Shown: positions 9,351 through 18,274, counted from the first letter of the stretch. The stretch is DNA of 64,000 nucleotides from Paenibacillus mendelii (GCF_024498075.1 NZ_JANHOF010000004.1:248001-312000); one strand, 5' to 3'. The notes: generated by a model not told the origin, from the letters alone. Numbers and translations: made by a program.

Positions 9351-11657
9351 CTACAAATAGGGGTTATCGTGCTTCGCCTTGAGCCGCATCCAGCGGCGGT
9401 CGACTTCATCCTCGAACATCTTCAAGGCTTCGGCATATTCCGGCCTTGTCATATGCTTCGTCTTGCCCATGTTCTTCAGCCAATCCCCCAGCGGAATTCG
9501 TTTTCCCTTCTCTTCCGGATTATAGGTGATCGTCGTAACGCCGTTCTCCACCTCGTACATCGGGAAGAAACAAGTATTGACCGCTTCATCAATGAGCGTC
9601 TGGCCAATCTTTTCTTCCGACAGCCAGTTCAGCGGACAACTGATCAATATTTTGCCGTACACCAGTCCTACGTTCTGCGCATAATATTGCGCTTTGGCAG
9701 CTTTACGGAGCAAATCCTGGCCTAAGGACTCTGAACCCGTGAAGACGTACGGAATATTCGTTGCCGCCATTATTTGAGCGGTATCCTTATGATGAAACAA
9801 CTTCCCCCCCTGATGCTTGCCCACGTTCGAGGTCGAGGTGCGGTGGCCAAGCGGTGTGGAATACGAGAGCTGGGCACCCGTGTTCATATAGCCTTCGTTA
9901 TCGTATTCGAGAATGATCATCTTATGATTGCGAAGCGCACTGCCGATCGCCGGACCCATACCGATGTCCATGCCACCGTCACCGGTAATCATGACGAATG
10001 TAAAGTCATCCTGCAGTCCGTATTGATCAAGCTCGCCGCGGCGCTTGCGCTCCCAGAACATCTCGACGACGCCTGACAGTGTAGCTGCCCCATTCTGGAA
10101 CAGGTTGTGAATATAGGTGGCTTTATGCGACGAGTAAGGGAATCCGGTCGTCACAACCATCGCGCAGCCGGTCTGGTACAAGGCGACGATATCGCCCTCG
10201 ATGCCTTTGAAGAACAGCTCTAGGCCTGAGAAAATACCGCAGCCCGGACAAGCGCCATGTCCCGGTGCCAGCCGCTTCGGCTTCTTCATCAGCTGCCTGA
10301 TCGGCGGCAGCTTAACCTTCAGCTTGCCGGTCGATTCCTCGCGATCCACTGTAATCAGACCCGTCTTCAGATCTTCGTACTTCATTGGCTCCAATACGCG
10401 TTTTGGCGCTTTCTCCGGATCTCCCGGCGTATGGCCGTAATAATCGAATGGCACATCAACCTTCCCGGAAGCCGCTGCGTCTAATGCCAGCTGGAACAGA
10501 TGGTGGCCGTCCTCGGCATAGAAATCTTTACCGCCGAGTCCATAAATCCGGCTGATTACAAGCGTGCCGGGGTTGCCGTGCGTGAATAAGGCCGCTTTGA
10601 TTTCATTGGTCATGTTCCCGCCATGTCCGCCGTAGGAATCGGCACGATCTCCGATCGTCACCGCCTTCACATGCTGGAGTGCCTCCGCGATTTGCTGAGC
10701 CGGGAATGGACGAATCATGTTCGGCGCAATAGAGCCTGCCTTAATTCCTTTGGCACGCAGCTGGTCGACGACATCCTTGATAATTTCGGAAGCGGAATTC
10801 ATCAGAAAAACCGCGACCTCGGCGTCTTCCATCCGGTACAGATCAAGCAGCGGGTAATCCCGTCCTGTCAGTACCTCATATTCCTGGCGGATACGGTCGA
10901 AGACATGAGCGGCATTGTACATCGCAACCGATTGCTGATAGCAGTTGTTAATATAATCAGGTTCATTCATATAAGGGCCGACCGTAATGGGATTGTTGCG
11001 GTCCAATACGTGCAGGTAGCCTTGCGGCGGTTGCTCGCCGATGAAAGCATGCACGTCTGCGCGTTCAGCGAAGGTCTGGACGCGGCGCTTCTGGTGGGAA
11101 GTGAAGTAACCATCGGATGCAACCAGCACCGGCAGCCGAACCTCGGGATCCTCCGCAAGCTTCAGTGCGATAATGTTCATGTCGTACACGGCCTGCGGGT
11201 CGCGGCACATCAAGATGGGCCAGCCGGTGTTCAGTGCAAAGTACAAATCAGAGTGATCGCCATGGATATCAAGCGGACCCGACACGGAACGGCAAACTAA
11301 GTTCATAACCATCGGGAAGCGAGTTCCGGACTGAACCGGCATTTGCTCGAGCATGTACAAATAACCATTGGAGCTCGTTGCATTGAAGACACGGCCGCCT
11401 GCTGCTGAGGCGCCATAACAAATCCCTGCAGAGCCATGCTCACCATCGGCAGGGATCAGCTTGATGTCATGCTGCCCGTTTGCTTTCATCAAATCCAAGA
11501 ACTGCGCAACTTCCGTCGAAGGCGATATCGGGAAATATCCCATGACATGATAATTGATCTGATGCGCGGCATAAGCAGCCATTTCATTACCGGATTCATA
11601 CACCATCCGCTGTTCAACCTTGCCACGGCTTACTTCCTTATTGATTTCGATGGCCAT
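9351..11657 (-). CDS. 2-oxoacid:ferredoxin oxidoreductase, fused alpha-beta subunit
   Basis: Catalytic subunit that decarboxylates a 2-oxoacid to its acyl-CoA with thiamine pyrophosphate and passes electrons to the iron-sulfur partner encoded just upstream. Residues 1-400 match the alpha part of pyruvate:ferredoxin oxidoreductases (PISPSTEVAQF, GDHSDLYFALNTGW, DGYFTSHQ). Residues about 450-768 match the beta part: GACPGCG near 470 and the TPP site GDGGMDIGMGP near 558. The alpha-beta fusion gives 768 residues. The ATG at 11657 (MAIEINKE) is chosen; the longer frame overlaps the upstream gene. Substrate is not certain: pyruvate is favoured by the alpha motifs. Confidence 0.88.
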   Translation of the reverse strand: MAIEINKEVSRGKVEQRMVYESGNEMAAYAAHQINYHVMGYFPISPSTEVAQFLDLMKANGQHDIKLIPADGEHGSAGICYGASAAGGRVFNATSSNGYLYMLEQMPVQSGTRFPMVMNLVCRSVSGPLDIHGDHSDLYFALNTGWPILMCRDPQAVYDMNIIALKLAEDPEVRLPVLVASDGYFTSHQKRRVQTFAERADVHAFIGEQPPQGYLHVLDRNNPITVGPYMNEPDYINNCYQQSVAMYNAAHVFDRIRQEYEVLTGRDYPLLDLYRMEDAEVAVFLMNSASEIIKDVVDQLRAKGIKAGSIAPNMIRPFPAQQIAEALQHVKAVTIGDRADSYGGHGGNMTNEIKAALFTHGNPGTLVISRIYGLGGKDFYAEDGHHLFQLALDAAASGKVDVPFDYYGHTPGDPEKAPKRVLEPMKYEDLKTGLITVDREESTGKLKVKLPPIRQLMKKPKRLAPGHGACPGCGIFSGLELFFKGIEGDIVALYQTGCAMVVTTGFPYSSHKATYIHNLFQNGAATLSGVVEMFWERKRRGELDQYGLQDDFTFVMITGDGGMDIGMGPAIGSALRNHKMIILEYDNEGYMNTGAQLSYSTPLGHRTSTSNVGKHQGGKLFHHKDTAQIMAATNIPYVFTGSESLGQDLLRKAAKAQYYAQNVGLVYGKILISCPLNWLSEEKIGQTLIDEAVNTCFFPMYEVENGVTTITYNPEEKGKRIPLGDWLKNMGKTKHMTRPEYAEALKMFEDEVDRRWMRLKAKHDNPYL

Positions 11658-11691
11658 TGTTTCTTTACACTCTCCCTTCGCTTGCTTACAG

Positions 11692-12708
11692 TCACCCGTT
11701 TGCCCACTTGAATCGGTGCGGCACGCGATTCGCTTCGCCATAGCCGTCCGTCTCGCGCTCGGATTGGAGCGCTTCCGTCGGACATGCGACGACACACTTC
11801 AAACAGCCTTTGCAGTACTGATAATCGATGCCTTGCAGGAACATCTGCAGCCGGCCCTTCTTGTCAGGCTGCTCCTCCCATACAAAGCAGAAGTCCGGAC
11901 AAGCGGTATCGCATGCTGCGCAGTGAATGCATTTGTCTTCATCGAAATGAGGCATCATACCTTCTCTAGATATGCTCAAATCCTTCAGAACGCTATTGCC
12001 GGGATTGATAATCATCCCGCCCATCGGCTGTGTGGCATAACCAAGCGCGGGAATATCCCAGCGTGTCGGCAAGGGCATGGACTTCCCTTCGGGAAGCGCA
12101 AAGGTTTGAGACTGGACTTCATCATATCCCCGTACGAAGGTACGCAGAGCCGGTTCAACGGCTTGGGGATACTTCTTCTCAAGGGATTTGCGAATAATAA
12201 CCTTCATATGTTCAAAGTCGAGGAAGTCGCAAAGCCGGAACAGACCGCCCAGCATCGCCATGTTGACGCGGTTCTTCTCTTCGAGTGCAATACCTGTTGC
12301 ATCGACGACCGCGATGGTACCGCCGAGAAGCTTCATCTTCTCTCTGAGCTGTTCCGACGTTTTGGAGGAGTTGACGAGTACAACGCTGTCTTCGTAGATA
12401 CCACTGATGACATTGACTGTCTTGGATAAATTTTCGTGGAAAATACCGACGATATGCGGTCTTTCTACCGGCGTTGTATCCCGGATGTTCGTTTCCAAAT
12501 CGCAAAACCGGATATGCGCCTTTACTGGAGAACCCTTCTTCTCTGAACCGTAGGAAGAAAAACTCACACCGTTGAAACCGCTTCCAACTACGCCTGCTTC
12601 TGCCAGCATCTTGCCTGCCAGATTGGCTCCGAGTCCACCGATCGACTCTAGACGTATCTCGAAAAATCCGAGCTCGTTTTGTTTTGGAAGAACCGTCAAT
12701 CCTCCCAC
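11692..12708 (-). CDS. 2-oxoacid:ferredoxin oxidoreductase, fused gamma-delta subunit
   Basis: Partner of the alpha-beta protein encoded 34 bases downstream. Residues 12-190 form the gamma (CoA-side) domain with ESIGGLGANLAGKML. The C-terminus carries two [4Fe-4S] ferredoxin motifs, CIHCAACDTACP near 260 and CKGCLKCVVACP near 295, so electrons should leave through this subunit to ferredoxin or flavodoxin. Both the GTG at 12708 (AGGG seven bases before) and the TTG at 12699 (GGGAG eight bases before) are possible starts. It heads the two-gene operon. Confidence 0.88.
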   Translation of the reverse strand: MGGLTVLPKQNELGFFEIRLESIGGLGANLAGKMLAEAGVVGSGFNGVSFSSYGSEKKGSPVKAHIRFCDLETNIRDTTPVERPHIVGIFHENLSKTVNVISGIYEDSVVLVNSSKTSEQLREKMKLLGGTIAVVDATGIALEEKNRVNMAMLGGLFRLCDFLDFEHMKVIIRKSLEKKYPQAVEPALRTFVRGYDEVQSQTFALPEGKSMPLPTRWDIPALGYATQPMGGMIINPGNSVLKDLSISREGMMPHFDEDKCIHCAACDTACPDFCFVWEEQPDKKGRLQMFLQGIDYQYCKGCLKCVVACPTEALQSERETDGYGEANRVPHRFKWANG

Positions 12709-12792
12709 TCCCTTTCCCTAATTGTCTGAATTCTTTATAAATTCACAACAATCAGTATACCATTATTATACAATCGCGAATAGACTTCTTGT

Positions 12793-12846
12793 ACGAAAAA
12801 TAGAACACATTGGACCTGCTGTACCGCAAGCAGTCTACAATGTGTT
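12793..12846 (-). terminator. Terminator of the ChbG/YdjC gene
   Basis: Read on the minus strand, AACACATTG at 12846-12838 pairs with CAATGTGTT at 12812-12804, with an inner CTGCT/AGCAG stem, and is followed by CTATTTTTC. It lies 60 bases after the stop at 12907. Confidence 0.7.
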
Positions 12847-12906
12847 TAACGGTCTACTTCTATTGTATTTAAACGCATCCGACTTGTGACTTGCACTTAC
12901 AAGATA

Positions 12907-13815
12907 CTAATCGTGCCGCTGCAGATTTCGCAGATCCCGCCATCGAATGGGAATGATCCCTTCGGCTTGCAGCTTCTGCCTTATATCCGGGTCCCGGAAT
13001 AGCTCCATCTCCATACCGCGCCGGTCCGGTGCGCCATGAAATGCGGTCAGCTCCTCCGTAACAAGCGAAGGATGCAGAATAATCTCGGTTACTCCGGGGT
13101 GCAGATTGCCTAAGATCCCTAACATTTGTTGTTTCATTACGTCATAGGTTTCACCAGGCGCAGCCCGGAATGGAAGACCAAGCAAATAATCGAGCACGAT
13201 GACACCCATCGAATCGGCCAGCTCCGCCATCTCGCGCGCCTGCTTCGCCAGCACTGGCGGCGCTACCTGTCCGCTCTCAAGCAGCAGATGTCTCGGCAGG
13301 CGGAATGGAAGTCCGTATTGAGCACAAACCTCAAACACTTCAACCAAGAAGTGACGGCCTAATTGAAGGCCGTATAAGCTTCCCATATGATTATCGGCAT
13401 GAGTTACATTCACGCCGAGCTCTAAAGCCATTTCCACTTGAGCGGCAAGCTCGCAGCGAACCTCTGAAGCCGCAGCCTGCCTCTCAAACCGTTTGACATC
13501 CCGCTGAAAATAACCTTCTGCCGTTACCAGCGACAATGTCGGTCCGCCCCGGTATACCGGTCCCCACTTCATCGCATCCCACTCGCTCGTAAAGGTGTAA
13601 TGAACACCGACGTCGAGATGGGGATGCCGCGCGCTCCATAACGCTGCCTCTCTTGCCCAGCCGCAGGGCATCATTATCGTAGCTGAAGAAACGACGCCAT
13701 CGACAAGCAGTCGTTCAATGCCAAGGTTCGTGGAATGGCATAATCCGAAATCGTCGGCGTTCACGATTAGAAGCCGATCCTGCGGGCCGTAACCAAGCGC
13801 CAATGCCGTAGACAT
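12907..13815 (-). CDS. ChbG/HpnK (YdjC) family carbohydrate deacetylase
   Basis: A polysaccharide-deacetylase-like metal enzyme that removes acetyl groups from N-acetylated sugars. The family metal motif NADDFG is near residue 20, with VGVHYTF near 88, HADNHMG near 145 and the late histidine in ILHPS. The 302-residue length fits ChbG. The ATG at 13815 is eight bases from GGAGG; the ribosome site lies inside a perfect 12-base palindrome (see separate entry). No chitobiose transport gene is nearby, so the substrate (diacetylchitobiose or another amino sugar) is open. Confidence 0.9.
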   Translation of the reverse strand: MSTALALGYGPQDRLLIVNADDFGLCHSTNLGIERLLVDGVVSSATIMMPCGWAREAALWSARHPHLDVGVHYTFTSEWDAMKWGPVYRGGPTLSLVTAEGYFQRDVKRFERQAAASEVRCELAAQVEMALELGVNVTHADNHMGSLYGLQLGRHFLVEVFEVCAQYGLPFRLPRHLLLESGQVAPPVLAKQAREMAELADSMGVIVLDYLLGLPFRAAPGETYDVMKQQMLGILGNLHPGVTEIILHPSLVTEELTAFHGAPDRRGMEMELFRDPDIRQKLQAEGIIPIRWRDLRNLQRHD

Positions 13816-13817
13816 AT

Positions 13818-13829
13818 AGGAGGCCTCCT
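13818..13829 (-). promoter_or_regulatory. Palindromic ribosome-binding site of the ChbG gene
   Basis: AGGAGGCCTCCT is a perfect 12-base palindrome containing the Shine-Dalgarno sequence. Folded back it has no room for a hairpin loop, but two mRNAs, or the site with a nearby strand, could pair over it and block ribosomes. Confidence 0.4.
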
Positions 13830-13979
13830 TTACGGCAGCAGCAATCTGCCGCCGCGCAACCGTCATTTCCAGATGAGGAACGCCCTTAGGGCATGCTCCC
13901 TGCCTTCAATGACTCTCACTCTGATGTATATGGCGATAGGCTATCTATTCATACCCATTCTAATCTTATCGCTGCTAAT

Positions 13980-14657
13980 TCATCTCGCGCTGGCTTGTTC
14001 TTCCCCTTCTATCTTCTTCAGCCTCAAAGTGAGTGTCTCTCTCCAGCTTGACGACAACTCGTCTATGTCCAGAAGCCTTCGAATGCCGGCGATATCCTTC
14101 TTATCCCGGTACATAACACGATTCGCTTCGGCAATCGTTACGCCCGCAGGATGCGGATTCTCCAAGATCATCTCATCCCCGCATCCCACATCGCCTTCTT
14201 GCAGTACGCGAAAATAATAGCCGGTGTACCCGCTGCTTTGTACCTGAAGCGTCAGCTCAGGCCGGCCATGCTTCATTGCCAGCTTGAAGCATGGCTGCCT
14301 TGGCTGGCTGACCTGAACGACGGCTCCGCCGATATGCAGCACGTCCCCGATATGCAGCTGCTCCTCCGTCATCGCGGTAACCGTGAAATTTTCACCGAAG
14401 GCCCCCGCTTCCGGCGCATGCCCCCACTCTTTCTCCCAATATGGAAAGTGCTGCTCCGAATAGACGCATACCGCTTTATCCATTCCTCCATGATTCACGA
14501 GATCTCCCTGCCCGTCTCCAGATAACCCCAGCATCCCAAGATGCAGACGCTTCTGGACAGGCTGTTTGAAGATCCCTGTGATCACTTCCTTGCTACCGTA
14601 GTTGACTTGAATGGGCATAGCCACATTAAGCGACACCAATTTCCCGGCTTTCGTCAT
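13980..14657 (-). CDS. MOSC domain protein, YiiM type
   Basis: A stand-alone molybdenum-cofactor-sulfurase C-terminal domain, 225 residues, closest in layout to YiiM (6-hydroxylaminopurine resistance). The motif GDGQGDLVNHGGMDKAV near 46-62 and the conserved cysteine in QPRQPCFKL near 125 are present, plus the YiiM-type C-terminal extension. It is thought to handle sulfurated molybdenum cofactor or to take part in reduction of N-hydroxylated bases; no molybdenum gene is near. ATG with GGGGAAGTG upstream. Single gene. Confidence 0.88.
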   Translation of the reverse strand: MTKAGKLVSLNVAMPIQVNYGSKEVITGIFKQPVQKRLHLGMLGLSGDGQGDLVNHGGMDKAVCVYSEQHFPYWEKEWGHAPEAGAFGENFTVTAMTEEQLHIGDVLHIGGAVVQVSQPRQPCFKLAMKHGRPELTLQVQSSGYTGYYFRVLQEGDVGCGDEMILENPHPAGVTIAEANRVMYRDKKDIAGIRRLLDIDELSSSWRETLTLRLKKIEGEEQASAR

Positions 14658-14878
14658 TTCCCAATCACTTCCCCGTATAAATATGTCCTAATTATAGGCG
14701 CGGGTCATGTGATTCGCAAATCATTCATCATTCTTTACACCTTTTACTTAATGACGTTAAACCATTGTAAAAAACGTGTACGAATATTGCTTTAAAGTGT
14801 CAATTGCCATGTCGAAAGCATGCAATTTCTGTAGGTTTCTGCGTTGCCCCGGGAAATAACGGGTGTTTTTTTGGGAAA

Positions 14879-16552
14879 TTAATATTGTGGAAATTTTCGC
14901 TCAATTCGAATCATTTCATCCACTGTGCGTTTACTAAACTTAACCGTGCCTACTGCTCTTAGCGGCCCCTTCTTGCTCCACTCCCGACCTTTGATTTCAA
15001 CAGCAATGAGAATCAGAACCAAGACTGTTGAAGCATAGAGCAGAATCAGCTTATCCACGAGTACGAGAGCGCATATGCCCGATGTTATCAACCATAGGAG
15101 AGCCGCGACATCAAGCGGCAGACCCCAGCGTCCCAACTGCCACGGACCAGCAGGCAACGGGGCGCCTCCTTTCCATTTGGCATAGCACTTCAAGGCAATC
15201 GGTACGGCATAGGCAAGATGCAGCGCACTTAAGCTGAGGGCAAGCAGCTGAATGAAAGCCGGACTTGCTTCATGTCCCCAGGCCATTGAGATAAGAGCCG
15301 GTGCGCTCACGAGGCAAGCCAATCCGGTTATCAACAGAACAGCGTAAGCCGGGGTCCGGAAACGTTCCGATACCTTAGCGAACCATAGTGACAGCGGGAC
15401 TGATTCGTCTCTTGCCATCGTAAACCACATGCGTGATCCGGTCGTCATCGAACTTAGCCCGCTGCTCCAGCCTACCCATGCGATTAATGCAGCTGCAACC
15501 GGTTTGACGATCCATTCCCAATTTTTCCAGGAGGTAAGCAGCCACTCTGTCAGCACAAACCATGACGTATGACTGCCAGCTGCGGACGGATAATGCATAA
15601 GCAGGAAGGCAAACAACACGAATCCGAAAATAAATGTGTATACCACAGACAAGTAGATGGCCCACGGCGTATTGATCCTGGGATCAACTGTCTCTTCCGC
15701 TGCGTGGCCTGCGCAGCCAACCCCAAGAAACATCCGCGCCAGCAGAAGCAATCCCACCATGAAGGAAGAAGTGGACTGGCTGCCGGCTGTTGATTCAAGT
15801 GGATGATTCGCCTGAAAGAGGATCTCCAGCGGGTAAAGCCCCGGCCATTGCGAAACTGCTAGTACAACAATGGTTCCTATCACCACCGCTGCCTGCAGCC
15901 ACGAGGAGCCGGAGAATATGCGGCCCAGCGAGGACGTACCGTAGAGGTTCACTGCCGCTTGCGTGATATACATCAATATTACGATTGCCCAAAGCATCCA
16001 CAACCGAGGTTCATAGCCGAATATGGCTGCAAGGATGTCATTTAACCAAGCTCCCACTATTAAATTGGTCGCCGCCAGCAATAGAATGGAACCGGCGGCG
16101 TGCAGCCACCCGGATATGAGACTCATGCGTCTGCTGCCATAGGCGGAGGACCAATGATAGCAACCACCGGCGGTCGGTACGGCAGAAGCCAGAGAAGCAA
16201 GCGAGCATGCGACCAAGAGTGAGCATAACGCGATCAGCGGCCAGCCGAAGCCTACCACGGACGGGCCTCCCGCTGCCACCGCAGGTGCCATCAGGAAGGC
16301 TGCGCCTCCAATGACCGACATATTGGTGAAGGACAAGCCGAATGCCGAGAACCCGTTCATCGAACGGGTTAGCTGCTGCGCAATCCCAAGCCTGTTCAGA
16401 TCTTGTTTGTCCTGCATGAAACGAACATAGGACGTATGCGCTGCGAGCGACTGATGGAGCGATAGCCGCTGCTTCTTGTGAGCGATGAAGCCGATGAAGA
16501 CCGAAAGGCCACAGATCGCAATGAATAGCAAAAAACCGATAATGACAGCCAA
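14879..16552 (-). CDS. APC superfamily amino acid permease
   Basis: An integral membrane transporter of 557 residues with about 12-13 hydrophobic segments. It carries an extra N-terminal helix (residues 3-24), then DLNRLGIAQQLTRSMNGFSAFGLSF, which in outline (residues 50-75) is the start region of GABA/choline-type eukaryotic-like permeases, and AEETVDPRINTPWAI near 295. It probably takes up an amino acid or amine by cation symport. Start is TTG with GGGGTGAGG five bases upstream. The 221-base gap to the MOSC gene holds no gene I can support. Substrate unknown. Confidence 0.88.
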   Translation of the reverse strand: MAVIIGFLLFIAICGLSVFIGFIAHKKQRLSLHQSLAAHTSYVRFMQDKQDLNRLGIAQQLTRSMNGFSAFGLSFTNMSVIGGAAFLMAPAVAAGGPSVVGFGWPLIALCSLLVACSLASLASAVPTAGGCYHWSSAYGSRRMSLISGWLHAAGSILLLAATNLIVGAWLNDILAAIFGYEPRLWMLWAIVILMYITQAAVNLYGTSSLGRIFSGSSWLQAAVVIGTIVVLAVSQWPGLYPLEILFQANHPLESTAGSQSTSSFMVGLLLLARMFLGVGCAGHAAEETVDPRINTPWAIYLSVVYTFIFGFVLFAFLLMHYPSAAGSHTSWFVLTEWLLTSWKNWEWIVKPVAAALIAWVGWSSGLSSMTTGSRMWFTMARDESVPLSLWFAKVSERFRTPAYAVLLITGLACLVSAPALISMAWGHEASPAFIQLLALSLSALHLAYAVPIALKCYAKWKGGAPLPAGPWQLGRWGLPLDVAALLWLITSGICALVLVDKLILLYASTVLVLILIAVEIKGREWSKKGPLRAVGTVKFSKRTVDEMIRIERKFPQY

Positions 16553-16607
16553 TACAACCTCACCCCCATACTTGACTGTATGTGAACGAGTCTTCTATCA
16601 TCACCAC

Positions 16608-16642
16608 AAAAAAAAGCTCCACTGGTAAATTACCAGCGGAGC
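16608..16642 (-). terminator. Terminator of the Spo0F-like operon
   Basis: A stem GCTCC/GGAGC plus a 7-base perfect inner stem (16622-16628 with 16630-16636), followed on the minus strand by T8. The stop codon of the small membrane protein lies inside the stem. Confidence 0.9.
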
Positions 16643-16920
16643 GACATAAACATCAGCAGGCCGGCGCCTGCAAATGAAGCGATATGGATGAGAATGGCAG
16701 TCGTTCGAGCCCGCTTCTTGAGACCTTTGAGCGTCAGCCAATTCACAATAACCAATACAATCGTATACACAAGCGCTATAATCGTTCCCGTCACCTTCTG
16801 CTGAGGTGTGGATGGTGCCATGAATCCGTTAATAAGTATAATGGAACCGATGAACACGTAAGGAAAGAGGAATCCCAGGAGCACATGGGCAACCACACCG
16901 ATCCATTGTCGTGCACGCAA
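16630..16920 (-). CDS. Small three-helix membrane protein
   Basis: A 96-residue protein with three hydrophobic segments (about 8-32, 44-64 and 74-93). I do not recognise it. The TTG at 16920 has GGGTG upstream, and that site overlaps the stop of the Spo0F-like gene only seven bases away, so translation of the two is probably coupled. The arrangement suggests a membrane partner of the tethered receiver, which is inference. Confidence 0.75.
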   Translation of the reverse strand: MRARQWIGVVAHVLLGFLFPYVFIGSIILINGFMAPSTPQQKVTGTIIALVYTIVLVIVNWLTLKGLKKRARTTAILIHIASFAGAGLLMFMSLRW

Positions 16921-16927
16921 CGATTCA

Positions 16928-17497
16928 TCACCCTTCCGATTTCATCTTGGCCAACACGAATTTCTTCACGATATCGATATCGAACGGTTTCGTAAAGGAA
17001 GCAAGCACTCCGAGCTGCTTCGCGGTATCCAATTTATCAGGATCTCCATATGCGGTTATCATCGCGACATGAACATCGGTGTTGATCTCCCGTATCGCAC
17101 GAAGCACTTCGATCCCGTCCATATCCGGCATTTTTAGATCCAACAGGATGAAATCAATAGGTGCGCGTTTAACAAGCTCGATCGCAGTCCGGCCATGCGG
17201 AGCTTCATAGACAGCAATACCTTCAAGCTCGAATAGCTCGCGCAGCAGCATTCGTATAGCAGGCTGGTCATCGACGATCAATACCGTGTAATCGGATTGA
17301 ACGCCTTCATTCTGAAGCAGCTGTGTGTCCTCCGAGAAGTCTTCCCCCGGCTCGACCGGAGGATTGAAGGGTGAATTGAATTCGAACAGTGGCTCGCGGA
17401 TTATTATCGGCTTGTTACGCTCCAACCGGCGCTGTTGCAAGATAATGAGCAAGATAACGATAATAATAGCCGGTATTCCAATGAGCATATAGATCAT
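16928..17497 (-). CDS. Membrane-anchored Spo0F-like receiver protein
   Basis: A single-domain response regulator tied to the membrane. Residues 2-20 are hydrophobic and followed by QQRRLERNK, a typical inside-facing stop; a 45-residue linker leads to a receiver at 70-185. The receiver resembles Spo0F: acidic pair Asp76/Asp77 in LIVDDQPA, phospho-acceptor Asp120 in LLDLKMPDMDG, Thr148 in MITAYG and Lys170 in TKPFDID. There is no output domain. In spore formers Spo0F relays phosphate from sensor kinases to Spo0B; here the relay would act at the membrane. AGAGGAG, the ribosome site, lies within a small hairpin (17504-17516) twelve bases before the ATG. Whether it replaces or accompanies a soluble Spo0F is not visible. 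Confidence 0.88.
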   Translation of the reverse strand: MIYMLIGIPAIIIVILLIILQQRRLERNKPIIIREPLFEFNSPFNPPVEPGEDFSEDTQLLQNEGVQSDYTVLIVDDQPAIRMLLRELFELEGIAVYEAPHGRTAIELVKRAPIDFILLDLKMPDMDGIEVLRAIREINTDVHVAMITAYGDPDKLDTAKQLGVLASFTKPFDIDIVKKFVLAKMKSEG

Positions 17498-17587
17498 AGT
17501 CGTAGAGGGCTCCTCTAACTAAGGTTACTCCCCTTGCTTCAACGCCTGCATCATGACATCCTTCTGCCTAACAATTTCGAGCCCTGA

Positions 17588-18199
17588 TTAATTGTTGACG
17601 GTCATCGGGGCTAATGGACCGTTAGGATTGATGATATCCGTCAGGTCGAAGACCGAGATCGGAAAATACGGAAATCCGAATGCATAAGGAGTCAATTCAT
17701 ACAGGGCAAAATAAATGACAAGGGAGCGGTCAGCGATGTAAAAAGGCTGATCTTGACGAATGGCAGTAAACGGATCAAGCGTTGCGATCTGACGCGATTC
17801 GATCTGCTCTTTGATTAAATCCGATAATCTGCTGATATAAGGACTTCCTGGCTTAAACAGCTCGGCAAGCGTGTAGGATTTACCGCTTCCAATATCGAAA
17901 GTAAGCGATTGTTGAAGTGTAAGGCCGTGAGCCCCGCCGGTATAGGCATAATTAAAGAGAGAGAGGCTGAGCACGTTCTTCTGATTGTTTTTGATTTCAA
18001 AATAACCTTGCATCTCCGATCTCGGATCATCCAACGATCCTTGATCCGTGACAAGCTGACCTGCCGTTTGCCGAATCATTTCATTGATAGCGTTCTGGGC
18101 CGCCGTGTTGTGCAGACCGCTTACGATGGGGAGCCACAGCTCCGCTTTCGGAAACGTAACGCGGGAGGGGTGGACAATCGCCGGGAATTGGAATGCCAT
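17588..18199 (-). CDS. DUF3298 (RsiV-like) domain protein without membrane anchor
   Basis: A 203-residue protein. The middle carries the DUF3298 pattern: YTGGAHG near 88, SLTFDIGSGKSYTLAELF near 98-115, and LVIYFALYELTPYAFG near 163-178. In RsiV-type anti-sigma factors this domain is outside the cell and binds lysozyme, but here there is neither a signal peptide nor a membrane helix, so it appears cytoplasmic. GGCAGGTG lies upstream of the ATG. It may be co-transcribed with the receiver gene 90 bases downstream. Confidence 0.8.
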   Translation of the reverse strand: MAFQFPAIVHPSRVTFPKAELWLPIVSGLHNTAAQNAINEMIRQTAGQLVTDQGSLDDPRSEMQGYFEIKNNQKNVLSLSLFNYAYTGGAHGLTLQQSLTFDIGSGKSYTLAELFKPGSPYISRLSDLIKEQIESRQIATLDPFTAIRQDQPFYIADRSLVIYFALYELTPYAFGFPYFPISVFDLTDIINPNGPLAPMTVNN

Positions 18200-18274
18200 A
18201 GAACGGACACCTGCCTATTTAGGTTGATGTTCCATTGTATGCCTGCTGTCAACATGAATGACACGCTAAACCGC

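Noticed and set aside
9360-11300. Long plus-strand frames inside the ferredoxin oxidoreductase genes and elsewhere opposite real genes
   Set aside because: They are shadows of strongly supported minus-strand genes, lack ribosome sites and code for low-complexity Arg/His/Cys-rich sequence.
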